The notes: generated from the letters alone by a model not told the origin. 64,000 nucleotides of DNA from CAG-877 sp045627525 (GCA_045627525.1 JAZQNW010000001.1:124001-188000); one strand, 5' to 3'; positions 7,667 to 15,592 are shown, numbered from the stretch's first letter. Numbers and translations: made by a program.

Positions 7667-7811
7667 ATACATCACCATAAAAAACATTACCGCAAATAAT
7701 TGAAAAAATCCGCTATTTTTTTACAAATAGGAAAATAATTTAAATTTGAAAGGAGGCTTGATATTTAAGAAAGTAAGTAGTTATAGGGAAAATTCATTGC
7801 ATATCCGGAAA
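7667..7811 (-). promoter_or_regulatory. Cassette leader between ssb 5' fragment and XRE gene
   Basis: About 145 bases without a supported gene. On the minus strand it carries an inverted repeat CTATTT-GTAAA-AAATAG about 55-70 bases before the XRE start, a plausible autoregulatory operator. No confident -35/-10 pair was found. Confidence 0.35.
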
Positions 7812-7831
7812 CTATATCCCAACTATATCCC
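7810..7831. repeat. 11-bp tandem duplication at the ssb/cassette junction
   Basis: AACTATATCCC occurs twice in direct succession (7810-7820 and 7821-7831). The outer copy is ssb coding sequence (codons for GDIV), the inner copy is the first bases of the cassette. Only the shorter TAGTTGG is shared with the other junction at 4668-4674. Confidence 0.85.
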
Positions 7832-8033
7832 CCTTAGAACAATAATTAGATGTATTTTCTGCTACATTTTCAAAAGCTATACAATCTATAAAATCTGTAT
7901 CATAAGTACCATCCATATTTTTAAAACTCCTTGGTATAGCCAAAGGAATAGTTGCGACTTTTTTACCTCCTTCTGATTTATTAATTTTAATATCTCGCGT
8001 TAATCTTCCAACCAAAACTATTTGATTTAACAT
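7812..8033 (-). pseudogene. ssb: 5' part of an interrupted ssb gene
   Basis: Codes for 73 residues starting MLNQIVLVGRLTRD, the classic first strand of bacterial SSB, through FIDCIAFENVAENTSNYCSKGDIVG, then one codon from the cassette and a TAG stop. It therefore has the OB-fold's first three strands and helix but lacks the last two strands, so a stable SSB is not expected. A strong GGGAGGTG ribosome-binding site precedes the ATG at 8033 and it has its own upstream region after the suf terminator, so it should still be transcribed and may carry the cassette genes on its message. The lost end lies at 4553-4674. The cell presumably has another ssb (usually between rpsF and rpsR), outside this window. 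Confidence 0.9.
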
Positions 8034-8083
8034 ATTTCACCTCCCTTCACAAAGATGATATACAATAATATAAAACTCTACAA

Positions 8084-8108
8084 ATGATCATTTTTAGTAT
8101 TTGATCAT
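8084..8108. promoter_or_regulatory. Inverted repeat upstream of ssb, possible operator
   Basis: ATGATCA-N11-TGATCAT, a perfect 7-bp inverted repeat 50-75 bases upstream of the ssb start, in the place where a promoter would lie. It does not match the LexA box. Binding protein unknown. Confidence 0.4.
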
Positions 8109-8125
8109 AAATAATGAATAAAAAA

Positions 8126-8154
8126 AAAGAAATTTCCTAAACGAAAATTTCTTT
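8126..8154 (-). terminator. Intrinsic terminator of the suf operon
   Basis: Stem AAAGAAATTT/AAATTTCTTT with a 9-base loop, flanked by A and T runs, 40 bases downstream of the sufB stop. Confidence 0.75.
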
Positions 8155-8194
8155 TTTAATATTATATATATTAATAAAATACAACTTTAATACC

Positions 8195-9508
8195 TCATAA
8201 ATTTCTTTTTATTAATTGATTTAACTCAACTGCATATTCCATAGGTAATTCTTCTCTAAATCTTTCTAGAAAGCCTAATACTATTAATTCCATTGCTCTT
8301 TCTCTAGAAATGCCTCTACTCATTAAATAGAATAAATTTTCTTCACTTATTTTTGAAACAGTAGCTTCATGCTCAATACTACTGCTCATATTAAAGCATG
8401 AATTAACAGGTATTGTATCACTTTTAGATTTTTCATCTAAAATTAAAGTATCACATTTAACATTGCTGTTACTATTTAATGCTCCACTATTAATTAATAC
8501 TTTGCCACGATAAGTAGCATTACCACCATCTCTAGAAATACTCTTAGAAATTATATTGCTCTTCGTATTTTTACCTAAATGAATCATCCTAGCACCACTA
8601 TCTTGTTCTTGACCATTGTTAGCAACAGAAATAGTAATACAAGTACCATTAGAATTATCCCCCTTTAATACACAACAAGGATATTTCATAGTTACCTTAC
8701 TACCTATGTTACCATCAATCCACTCCATAGTACCATTTTCATCTACTAAAGCTCTTTTTGTAACTAAATTGTAAACATTAGTAGCCCAATTTTGAATAGT
8801 AGAATAACGACATTTACTATTCTTCCCAACATAAATTTCTACAACAGCTGCATGTAAAGATGACTCACTATAAGTAGGAGCAGTACATCCCTCAATATAA
8901 TGCAAATCACTATTATCATCAACTATAATTAATGTTCTTTCAAATTGCCCCATATTTTTACTATTGATTCTGAAATAACTTTGTAATGGTCTATCTAAAA
9001 CAGTGTTAGGTGGTACATAAATAAAGCTACCACCACTAAATACAGCACCATTTAATGCAGCAAATTTATTTTCATTATTATTAACAATTTTGCCAAAATA
9101 TTTTTTTACTAAATCAGGGTATTCCTTCATAGCAACTTCAATTGAAGTAAAAATAACTTTTTTCTTTTCTAATTCTTCTATCATTTTATGATAAATTACT
9201 TCACTCTCATACTGAACACCCATACCACCAAGATGTTTTTCACTTTCTAAAACACCCAGATCATTTAATTCATCCTTTACAGGTTTTAAAACATTATTCC
9301 AATCACTTTGAATTTTTTCATCTGCCTCAGTATTTTTATAATATATAACATCATCAAAATTAAGATTTATTTCAGGACCAAATTTAGGCATTTCTAGTTT
9401 CAGAAATTTATTAAAACTATCAACACGAAAATCCCTAACCCAAGAATCTTCATTCTTTTTGTTAGAGATTTTTTTTACTTTATCTAAATTAATCCCTTTT
9501 ATTTCCAC
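8195..9508 (-). CDS. sufB: Fe-S cluster assembly scaffold SufB
   Basis: Core scaffold of the SUF system, on which Fe-S clusters are built with SufC and SufD before transfer to apoproteins. The 437-aa protein carries the SufBD beta-helix core, with EGCTAPTYSESSLHAAVVEI (about 208-227), MKYPCCVLKGDNSNG (about 276-290), the SGARMIHLGKNTKSNIISKSISR segment and the C-terminal SFNMSSSIEHEATVSKI...YLMSRGI region. It starts with GTG, supported by GGTGATTAT as ribosome-binding site. It is the last gene of the suf operon, as in Bacillus subtilis, but with an extra gene between it and sufU. Confidence 0.95.
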   Translation of the reverse strand: MEIKGINLDKVKKISNKKNEDSWVRDFRVDSFNKFLKLEMPKFGPEINLNFDDVIYYKNTEADEKIQSDWNNVLKPVKDELNDLGVLESEKHLGGMGVQYESEVIYHKMIEELEKKKVIFTSIEVAMKEYPDLVKKYFGKIVNNNENKFAALNGAVFSGGSFIYVPPNTVLDRPLQSYFRINSKNMGQFERTLIIVDDNSDLHYIEGCTAPTYSESSLHAAVVEIYVGKNSKCRYSTIQNWATNVYNLVTKRALVDENGTMEWIDGNIGSKVTMKYPCCVLKGDNSNGTCITISVANNGQEQDSGARMIHLGKNTKSNIISKSISRDGGNATYRGKVLINSGALNSNSNVKCDTLILDEKSKSDTIPVNSCFNMSSSIEHEATVSKISEENLFYLMSRGISRERAMELIVLGFLERFREELPMEYAVELNQLIKRNL

Positions 9509-9523
9509 TTATAATCACCAGTC

Positions 9524-10039
9524 TTATTTTACTTTTTGTATATTAACTTCTCTTTGATCAAAAAAATTATCCATAGCTTTTTTATGCTTACGATCTTTTA
9601 ATATGACACCCATTAATGACAAATTCATAGTATCATGTAACCTTTTCTTGGCTATATCTGTTCTATCTTTAAAATAAAATTTAGATGACAATACATAATC
9701 CTCTAGATTTTTGATTGTAATTTCTTTAGGAAATTTATCTCCAAATTTATCATCAACAATTAACCAAACTGGTCCACTTTCCTTTGCCTCAGTAAGCTCA
9801 ACAACACATGTACCATATTCTTCACCTGTTGATACAATCACATTTGTTGTTCCTATTACTCTCTTAAATACAGGGTACTCATCACTTGCAAATATATTCA
9901 TATAATTTTCATTATCAGTATATAAAATACCATAGGCTAAATTTTGACTAACTTCTAGACCTCTATGATCCTCATCATAATATCTAAGTTCAGCTAACTT
10001 AAGTCCTGCACTTTTTATTTTTTTATTTTTTACATCCAT
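9524..10039 (-). CDS. Unknown protein encoded inside the suf operon
   Basis: A 171-aa soluble protein that I do not recognise. It has no membrane segment, no signal peptide, one Cys (GTCVVEL), and alternating beta strands in the N-terminal two thirds (NLAYGILYTDNENYMNIF; NVIVSTGEEYGTCVVEL; GPVWLIVDDKFGDKFP) followed by a basic helical end (DRKHKKAMDNFF). Its start lies inside the end of sufU (17-base overlap) with GGAGG located in the sufU coding sequence, and sufB follows after 15 bases, so it is firmly part of the operon. The position suggests a role in Fe-S assembly or in using a cluster, but nothing in the sequence shows it. Confidence 0.7.
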   Translation of the reverse strand: MDVKNKKIKSAGLKLAELRYYDEDHRGLEVSQNLAYGILYTDNENYMNIFASDEYPVFKRVIGTTNVIVSTGEEYGTCVVELTEAKESGPVWLIVDDKFGDKFPKEITIKNLEDYVLSSKFYFKDRTDIAKKRLHDTMNLSLMGVILKDRKHKKAMDNFFDQREVNIQKVK

Positions 10040-10460
10040 TTTCTAATACCTCCAATATAGACGTAATTGCTTGATATGGTATCAAAGCACATCCTTTTCT
10101 ATTAGGTTGTTTACAAATTTCATCATAAACCGTTAGTTCACCTAGCAAATCCCTATCAAAATTCTTTTCATTTATCATAGCAACATAATTTTCAAGTATT
10201 TTTTTTGCTTCATTTATACTTTTACCAATCAAAGATCTAATCATTATTGAAGTAGCAGATGTACTAATAGCACAAGCTTCACCATCAAATCTTATATCAA
10301 CAATTACATCATCTTCAACTTTCATCATTACATCTAAATCATCGATACAACTTTCACTATTAGTATTAGTTTTTATATAACTATCATCATTTACCAATCC
10401 CCTATTCATAGGATCTTGATAATTATCTAATATTATTTCTCTTCTTAAATTATCATCCAT
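10023..10460 (-). CDS. sufU: Zinc-dependent sulfurtransferase SufU
   Basis: Accepts persulfide sulfur from SufS and passes it to the SufBCD scaffold. The 145-aa IscU-like protein has the three conserved cysteines with Asp: SCIDDLD (about 37-43), GEACAISTSA (about 60-69) and RKGCALIPYQA (about 121-131), the zinc site of Gram-positive SufU. The insertion between the second and third Cys (about residues 85-110) typical for SufU versus IscU is present. It lies 8 bases after sufS, the usual partner order. Confidence 0.95.
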   Translation of the reverse strand: MDDNLRREIILDNYQDPMNRGLVNDDSYIKTNTNSESCIDDLDVMMKVEDDVIVDIRFDGEACAISTSATSIMIRSLIGKSINEAKKILENYVAMINEKNFDRDLLGELTVYDEICKQPNRKGCALIPYQAITSILEVLENGCKK

Positions 10461-10468
10461 ATAAACTC

Positions 10469-11662
10469 CTAAATAACTACTTTAAATATATTATCACTTT
10501 TTTCTAAAACTTCAACTAATTTATCAATTTCATCTTTCGTATTATATAAATATAAACTTATTCTAACAGTATTTTTAACATTTAATTCATCTTTTAACAT
10601 CTTTGCACAATGATTACCTGCCCTAACATATATATGATAATGATTCAAATATATTGAGCTTTCCTGAGCAAACACCCCTTCAATATTAAACGCCAAAATA
10701 CCACTATCAGAATTTTTATTATACATTATTATATTTGGAATTTTTTCTAATTTCTGTACTAAGTATTTTTTTAGATCTTTTTCATGCTCATGAATCTTTT
10801 CCATTCCAATATCCATTAAATATTTTATTGCTGTACTCAAACCAATAACCTCAGCAATAGGTGGAGTGCCAGCTTCAAATTTTGTTGGAACACTCTTTAA
10901 TTCATAACTATTATCTTCTTCAAAAAACTGATTCATTCCACCACCATAGCATAGTGGATCCATTTTTTCTAATAATTCATGTTTTCCAACTAAAACGCCA
11001 ACCCCAGTAGGAGCTAACATCTTATGACCAGAAAATGATAAAAAATCAATATTTGCTCTTTTAAAATCAACTTTTAAATGTGGAACACTTTGAGCCCCAT
11101 CTACACAAAATAAAATATTATTTTCTAAACATATATTTCCTATTTCATAAATATCTCTAACATCACCTATTACATTTGTAATATGTGCAATTGAAATTAC
11201 TTTAGTTTTATCTGTAATACTCCTTTTTACGCTATCTATTGTTAAAGCATACTCATCATTTAAATCCATATATTTAATAACAATACCTATTTCTTCACTA
11301 AGCTTAATCCAAGGTAAAACATTAGAAGCATGTTCTGCTTTAGTAAGTAAAACCTCATCCCCTGCTTTTAAATATTTTTTCATATATCCAAAAGCAATCA
11401 TATTAATTGACATTGTAGTTCCACTAGTAAATACAACTTCATCACTATTGCAATTAACAAAATTTGATACAACTACTCTTGCTTCATCATATAATTTATT
11501 TGTAATAATAGAAGCATCATAATCTCCTCTATGAATATTAGAAGTATGTTCACTATAATACTTTTCCAAACTTTCAATTACGCATTTAGGTTTTAAAGTC
11601 GTTGCTCCGTTGTCAAAAAAAGCAATATCTTGTTTTAACATTGGGAAATCTTCTCTATGCAA
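10469..11662 (-). CDS. sufS: Cysteine desulfurase SufS
   Basis: PLP enzyme taking sulfur from L-cysteine as an enzyme-bound persulfide. The 397-aa protein shows FFDNGATTLKP near the N-terminus, the PLP-phosphate region TSGTTMSIN (about 78-86), AHITNVIGD, the cofactor lysine in SFSGHKMLAPTGVG (about 213-226) and the catalytic cysteine in VRAGNHCAKML (about 353-363), which fits the group II (SufS) type. It is the third gene of the operon, 12 bases from sufD. Confidence 0.95.
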   Translation of the reverse strand: MHREDFPMLKQDIAFFDNGATTLKPKCVIESLEKYYSEHTSNIHRGDYDASIITNKLYDEARVVVSNFVNCNSDEVVFTSGTTMSINMIAFGYMKKYLKAGDEVLLTKAEHASNVLPWIKLSEEIGIVIKYMDLNDEYALTIDSVKRSITDKTKVISIAHITNVIGDVRDIYEIGNICLENNILFCVDGAQSVPHLKVDFKRANIDFLSFSGHKMLAPTGVGVLVGKHELLEKMDPLCYGGGMNQFFEEDNSYELKSVPTKFEAGTPPIAEVIGLSTAIKYLMDIGMEKIHEHEKDLKKYLVQKLEKIPNIIMYNKNSDSGILAFNIEGVFAQESSIYLNHYHIYVRAGNHCAKMLKDELNVKNTVRISLYLYNTKDEIDKLVEVLEKSDNIFKVVI

Positions 11663-11673
11663 ACTAACACCTC

Positions 11674-12252
11674 CTAAATATTATTTATCTCATCAATAAA
11701 TATTTTTATTTTATTTAAATCAATACTATCAGAATTAATTAAAAAACCATTTAATAATAATCTATTAGCAACTTCCAAAGATATTCCTCTACTCATCATA
11801 TAAAATAATATTTCTTCCTTAAACTTTCCAATATAAGCAGCATGATTACTATCAACATCATAATTATCTATTAATAAATTAGGACAAATAGTACTTTTAC
11901 CATTGGCCATATTAATAATTTGATTGTCTTGATTACATATACACTTATTACTGCTTTTTGGAACAAAGCCATCTACATAATAAGTCAATCTATTATCTTT
12001 AACATTAACTCCATGATTGAAAACTTCACTTCTCGTATTACTAACTAAATGATTAATTCTTATTTTAAAATCATTATCATCATAATTAATATCATTATAA
12101 TAATAATATAAAGTTACACCAGGAACATTTAAATTAATTTCCACATTACTACTACTATTAATAGCAAAATGATATATAATAGTATCTTCGTTTATATCAT
12201 AAACATAATTACTACTTTTATTATCATCTATAATATATAATATTTTACTCAT
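11674..12252 (-). CDS. sufD: Half-size SufD-like scaffold subunit
   Basis: A 192-aa protein in the sufD position. The C-terminal part has the SufBD ending: NLLIDNYDVDSNHAAYIGKFKEEILFYMMSRGIS, parallel to the SufB end (SSSIEHEATVSKISEENLFYLMSRGIS), then a helical tail. The upstream part holds only a short run of beta-helix strands. Usual SufD proteins are about 400-440 residues, so roughly half of the fold is missing, yet the frame is open, closely packed and in operon order, so it looks like natural reduction and not a broken gene. The conserved His in DSNHAAYIG, in the place of the SufD His at the SufB interface, is kept. The start at 12252 overlaps the sufC stop by 8 bases. Confidence 0.85.
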   Translation of the reverse strand: MSKILYIIDDNKSSNYVYDINEDTIIYHFAINSSSNVEINLNVPGVTLYYYYNDINYDDNDFKIRINHLVSNTRSEVFNHGVNVKDNRLTYYVDGFVPKSSNKCICNQDNQIINMANGKSTICPNLLIDNYDVDSNHAAYIGKFKEEILFYMMSRGISLEVANRLLLNGFLINSDSIDLNKIKIFIDEINNI

Positions 12253-13009
12253 TTGAATCAGTTCCAATCATAGCATTAATCCCATTATAGCCATTTTTTT
12301 CTATTTCATTTGCTAAATCCATCTTACCTGTTTTTTGAATAGTTCCATCCATCATAACATGTACATAATCAGGTTTTATATATTTTAATACTCTAGTATA
12401 ATGTGTAATTATTAATACTGAAGTTTCAGGGTTTTCTTTTAAATATTCATTAATATTATCACAAACTATTTTTAAACTATCTACATCAAGTCCAGAATCA
12501 AGTTCATCTAAAATAATAAACTTTGGCTTTAAAAACATCATTTGTAATATTTCATTTTTCTTTTTTTCTCCACCACTAAATCCCATATTAAGTGACCTAT
12601 GTAACATTGCTTCATCAAGTTTTACCTTTTTCATAGATTCTTCCATTTGTTTTATAAAACTATAAAGGTTAACTTTTTCACCAACGCACTCACTTTTTGC
12701 AGTTCTTAAAAATTCACTATTAGAAACGCCTTCTATAACAGTTGGATCTTGCATACATAGAAATATACCAAGCTTTGCCCTATCATTAACATTTGCATTT
12801 ATAATACTTTTTTTACCAAATAAAATATCACCATTTACAACTTCATACTTATAATGACCCATAACAACTTTTGATAAAGTACTCTTTCCTGTACCATTAG
12901 GTCCCATAATTACATGAACTTCACCAGGTTTTATATTTAACGATAATTTTTTTATAATTTCAATGTCAGTATTCTTAATTTTTACACTTAAATCTTTAAT
13001 TTTTAACAT
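12245..13009 (-). CDS. sufC: SUF system ATPase SufC
   Basis: ABC-type ATPase that drives conformational change of the SufBD scaffold. From the ATG at 13009 (254 aa; GGAG ribosome-binding site, upstream ATG at 13033 has none) it shows Walker A GPNGTGKST, Q-loop CMQDP, the SufC-type signature FSGGEKKKNEI, Walker B FIILDELDSGLD and the H-loop ITHY. First gene of the suf operon; the -10/-35 upstream is not clear in the 120-base spacer. Confidence 0.96.
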   Translation of the reverse strand: MLKIKDLSVKIKNTDIEIIKKLSLNIKPGEVHVIMGPNGTGKSTLSKVVMGHYKYEVVNGDILFGKKSIINANVNDRAKLGIFLCMQDPTVIEGVSNSEFLRTAKSECVGEKVNLYSFIKQMEESMKKVKLDEAMLHRSLNMGFSGGEKKKNEILQMMFLKPKFIILDELDSGLDVDSLKIVCDNINEYLKENPETSVLIITHYTRVLKYIKPDYVHVMMDGTIQKTGKMDLANEIEKNGYNGINAMIGTDSNE

Positions 13010-13111
13010 AATGCCATCTCCATCTATTAACATATTATACCAAATTTTCTACAAAAAATGTTGGAAAATAATAAAAAATATTCTATCACATAAAAATTAT
13101 AAACAAAATAA

Positions 13112-13132
13112 AAGATGAATAAAATTCATCTT
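13112..13132 (-). terminator. Intrinsic terminator overlapping a stop codon
   Basis: Stem AAGATGAA/TTCATCTT with a 5-base loop; the first two bases of the upstream gene's stop codon (13131-13133, plus-strand numbering) fall in the stem. TTTTATTTT follows on the minus strand. Confidence 0.75.
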
Positions 13133-14267
13133 ATTTATCAGATTGATCACTATTTAGTAAATCTTGTGCCTCATCTATTACTTTAGCCAAATTTTGTTTT
13201 CCACCTGTTTGAATTTTTAATTCTTCTATTTCAGCCAAAGCTTTACTTAATTTATCCTTTAAATCTTCATTTTCTTTTAATATTTTTTTATTAGTCTTAT
13301 CTAATAATCTTATATCTTTTTCACATGATTTTATTAAATCTTTTTGTTTCTTATTTTGTTCAATAAGTCTAGTTATAATACTCGTAGCATCAGATAATAC
13401 ATTTTCGTTTCTTTCATCTTCATCTAATTCATTTTCTGAAAAATCAACATTATCATCAGTTATATTTTCTTCCTTTAAATTTGTATTTTCCGAATCACTT
13501 GAACTATCAAAATTTAAATTATTATTTTCCTCATCTTCTACTTCATCAGGAAAATCGTCACCCATTTCTATTTTTTGAAAATCAACAGGATTAAGTCTGT
13601 TATCTTCTTCTTTTGGTGCATCATTTACTACTGTTTCTTCAGAAGACTTTTCATCTTTCATTTCTATATTCTTGGAGTCATCTTGTTTTTGTTTTCCGTT
13701 TCCAAGAACAACTTCAATAACTTCTGACTCAGGAATATTTTTACTCAAATATAAAGTATTGTTATTTAAACCAATAAAGCTATAATATTCATCATTTAAT
13801 ATATTATTACCATCTAAATCATAAACAGTAGCTTCTGAAAATTGATCATTAAATAAAAAACGTCCACCATTTCCCATCATAGCATTCATTTTATCCTTAA
13901 TAGTAGCAGGAGTAGTTACTAATCTTGCTGCTAATAACGGATCTTTTCTAGCATCACAAGCTTCTATTACACTAGGTGTAGTAGGATTTACCTTTTCAAC
14001 TAAAAATGCTGAATCCAAAATTGATTTAATGGATTTATTTTCAAAAGGAATAATCATATTAGAATCACTATCAATAACACCTACATTGGATGCTACAACA
14101 AGTGGATCAATAGCTTCAACTAATGCAGTTGATGCAATAATTCGATTATTATTACTTTTTTCACCATCAATAAAATAATATTGTTTACCATCATCTGTAA
14201 TACCATATGTGCATACAATATCACTGCGATCTTTATATTTTACCAATCCTTTTTGAACTTGCATCAT
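13131..14267 (-). CDS. Unknown protein with globular N-domain, acidic linker and C-terminal coiled coil
   Basis: A 378-aa protein that I do not recognise. Residues 1-190 look globular (strands such as GLVKYKDRSDIVCTYGITDDGKQYYFID; ALVEAIDPLVVASNVGVID). Residues about 195-295 are a very acidic, Ser/Asn-rich, low-complexity linker. Residues about 300-370 are a coiled coil (IITRLIEQNKKQKDLIKSCEKD...LKDKLSKALAEIEELK). No signal peptide or membrane segment. The start at 14267 has GGTGGTG as ribosome-binding site. It stands alone between the suf operon and a divergent gene with its own terminator. The architecture suggests a structural or scaffold protein. Confidence 0.7.
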   Translation of the reverse strand: MMQVQKGLVKYKDRSDIVCTYGITDDGKQYYFIDGEKSNNNRIIASTALVEAIDPLVVASNVGVIDSDSNMIIPFENKSIKSILDSAFLVEKVNPTTPSVIEACDARKDPLLAARLVTTPATIKDKMNAMMGNGGRFLFNDQFSEATVYDLDGNNILNDEYYSFIGLNNNTLYLSKNIPESEVIEVVLGNGKQKQDDSKNIEMKDEKSSEETVVNDAPKEEDNRLNPVDFQKIEMGDDFPDEVEDEENNNLNFDSSSDSENTNLKEENITDDNVDFSENELDEDERNENVLSDATSIITRLIEQNKKQKDLIKSCEKDIRLLDKTNKKILKENEDLKDKLSKALAEIEELKIQTGGKQNLAKVIDEAQDLLNSDQSDK

Positions 14268-14358
14268 ACTAACACCACCCATTATTCTTATCATAAATAA
14301 TGATATCACAAATAAGACTTCAAAACAACTACTTTTAAATAAAAATAAAGAAACAAAT

Positions 14359-14386
14359 TTGCATTTTATATAATAAATGATACAAT
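14359..14386 (+). promoter_or_regulatory. Likely sigma-A promoter of the 14402 operon
   Basis: TTGCAT and TACAAT separated by 16 bases, with the start codon and GGTGATG ribosome-binding site 8-16 bases further on. Confidence 0.5.
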
Positions 14387-14401
14387 AAAATTGGTGATGA
14401 T

Positions 14402-15157
14402 ATGAATGAACAAAAAAAATTAACTATAGGTATGGCAGGATTTACAATAATAATATTTATTTGCTTTGGAATAATAATTGTAACTGAAAAAACGGCACCT
14501 ATTTTTGCACCTAGAATAGATAAAAAATTAACAGAATATATAAATAAAAATTATACTGAAGAAAAAAATAATTTTGAATTAAAAGATACAATATATACTG
14601 AAACGAAATTTAAAAAAATTATTAATTCAAAAGACAATGAAAATTTATATTTCACCCTAACCTATAATAACAAAAAAATTACAGACACCTATAAAAGGGA
14701 TTATTTAGAAGGAAAAACATTAATAACAACCCTAAGTAAAAAATTAGAAAAAGATATATCAAAATTAACATATAATAAAACTTCTGTTTCATTTACAAAC
14801 AACTTAAATAAATATTCAGAAACAATAAAAGAAAAAATAATTGCTGAAGATAATATTAAAAAACTAAGAATATATAATATTAGTCAAGAAATTGAGACAT
14901 CATGGGATTCTAATGTAATTGCAACTCATATAGAAAAAATAGAAAATAAATTAAAAATCAATGATTATAATCCCAAATATTATGAAATAACTATTACAAA
15001 TAATTTAGATATTGCTCAATCAATAAAAATTAAAAATTTAACTTCTTCTATTATAGAAAATAAAATTATGCTAACTCAAATAATTGATGATATAATAAAA
15101 AATAAAGAAACAGATATTTTGAAAGAACAAAATATTACATATAAAATTTTAAATTAA
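14402..15157 (+). CDS. Single-pass membrane protein of unknown function
   Basis: A 251-aa protein with one N-terminal membrane helix (about residues 8-28) and a large Lys/Asn/Ile-rich, probably extracytoplasmic domain with alternating strand and helix predicted by eye. No lipobox, no known motif. GGTGATG precedes the start. The HIT hydrolase gene starts 13 bases after its stop, so the two form an operon. Function not recognised. Confidence 0.65.
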   Translation: MNEQKKLTIGMAGFTIIIFICFGIIIVTEKTAPIFAPRIDKKLTEYINKNYTEEKNNFELKDTIYTETKFKKIINSKDNENLYFTLTYNNKKITDTYKRDYLEGKTLITTLSKKLEKDISKLTYNKTSVSFTNNLNKYSETIKEKIIAEDNIKKLRIYNISQEIETSWDSNVIATHIEKIENKLKINDYNPKYYEITITNNLDIAQSIKIKNLTSSIIENKIMLTQIIDDIIKNKETDILKEQNITYKILN

Positions 15158-15169
15158 GGAGTGATTAAC

Positions 15170-15565
15170 ATGAACGATTGTATATTTTGTAAAATTATTA
15201 AAGGTGAAATACCATCTAGCACTGTATATGAAGATGAATTAGTAAAAGTAATAATGAACATAAATCCAATTACTAATGGCCACCTATTAATATTACCAAA
15301 AAAACACTATGAAAATATTTTTGATATTGAAACAAATATAATTACACATAGTATAGAAATAACTAAAGAAAAACTATATCCACTTTTAAAAGAAAAATTA
15401 AATTGTGAAGGACTAACAATCTTAGAAAACAATTTTTTAGGTCAAGAAATAAAGCATTTTCATATTCACCTAATACCTAGATATAAAAATGATAATGCTG
15501 AATTAGACTGTAATAAGGAAATTCTTGAAAATTTTGAAAATATTTTTAACAAGTTAGATAATTAA
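15170..15565 (+). CDS. HIT-family nucleotide hydrolase
   Basis: A 131-aa histidine-triad protein, likely cleaving dinucleotide polyphosphates or AMP-linked compounds. It has the N-terminal CIFCK pair (zinc-type Cys), the substrate-region INPITNGHLLILPKKH (about 31-46) and the triad HFHIHLIPR (about 100-108). A GGAG ribosome-binding site supports the ATG at 15170 (a GTG at 15161 is too close to it). It is the second gene after the membrane protein at 14402. The closest relatives by look are the Hit/HinT-like proteins of Firmicutes. Confidence 0.92.
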   Translation: MNDCIFCKIIKGEIPSSTVYEDELVKVIMNINPITNGHLLILPKKHYENIFDIETNIITHSIEITKEKLYPLLKEKLNCEGLTILENNFLGQEIKHFHIHLIPRYKNDNAELDCNKEILENFENIFNKLDN

Positions 15566-15592
15566 TATCAAATATTTAATTTGGTATTTTTT
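15564..15592 (+). terminator. Terminator after the HIT gene
   Basis: AATATCAAAT/ATTTGGTATT stem with one G-U pair, followed by TTTTTTT. Confidence 0.65.

Larger units (their letters stand above)
4675..7825 (-). mobile_element. Inserted cassette of about 3.15 kb inside ssb
   Basis: A block of foreign-looking DNA with four genes in the same direction as ssb: XRE regulator, HEPN-like protein, zinc-ribbon/nuclease protein, small OB-fold protein. The boundaries are set by the point where the two ssb halves join in frame; they are uncertain by 7 bp because TAGTTGG (minus strand) occurs at both junctions. Deleting 3151 bp (not a multiple of three) restores ssb exactly, which argues for a precise insertion. 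I see no transposase, integrase or resolvase, no terminal inverted repeats, and no intron hallmarks. At the ssb 5' junction there is an 11-bp tandem duplication (7810-7831). Mobilisation by the Vsr-like nuclease in a homing-like manner, or by a recombinase supplied elsewhere, is inference. Confidence 0.78.

Noticed and set aside
4668..7825. Group I or group II intron interrupting ssb
   Set aside because: No GTGYG 5' end, no domain V hairpin, no reverse transcriptase or LAGLIDADG/GIY-YIG gene, and four separate genes with own ribosome-binding sites fill the insert. A GATATAGTTTCC word near the 5' junction looks like a group I S-element but is in the wrong place.
4668..7825. Developmentally excised (skin-like) element restoring ssb in sporulating cells
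   Set aside because: Precise joining would be possible, but no serine or tyrosine recombinase is encoded in the insert, and the shared core is only 7 bp. Not excluded, but unsupported.
4668..7825. Insertion sequence or transposon
   Set aside because: No transposase gene and no terminal inverted repeats were found at the junctions.
7746..7976. Plus-strand reading frame of 76 codons across the ssb 5' junction
   Set aside because: It is antisense to ssb, its composition is that of a shadow frame (Ile/Tyr/Cys-rich), and the GGAGG-like word near its start is better explained as chance in the cassette leader.
11674..12252. sufD broken by frameshift
   Set aside because: No leftover SufD coding was found in other frames around it; the spacers to sufC and sufS are only -8 and 11 bases, so the gene appears naturally short.
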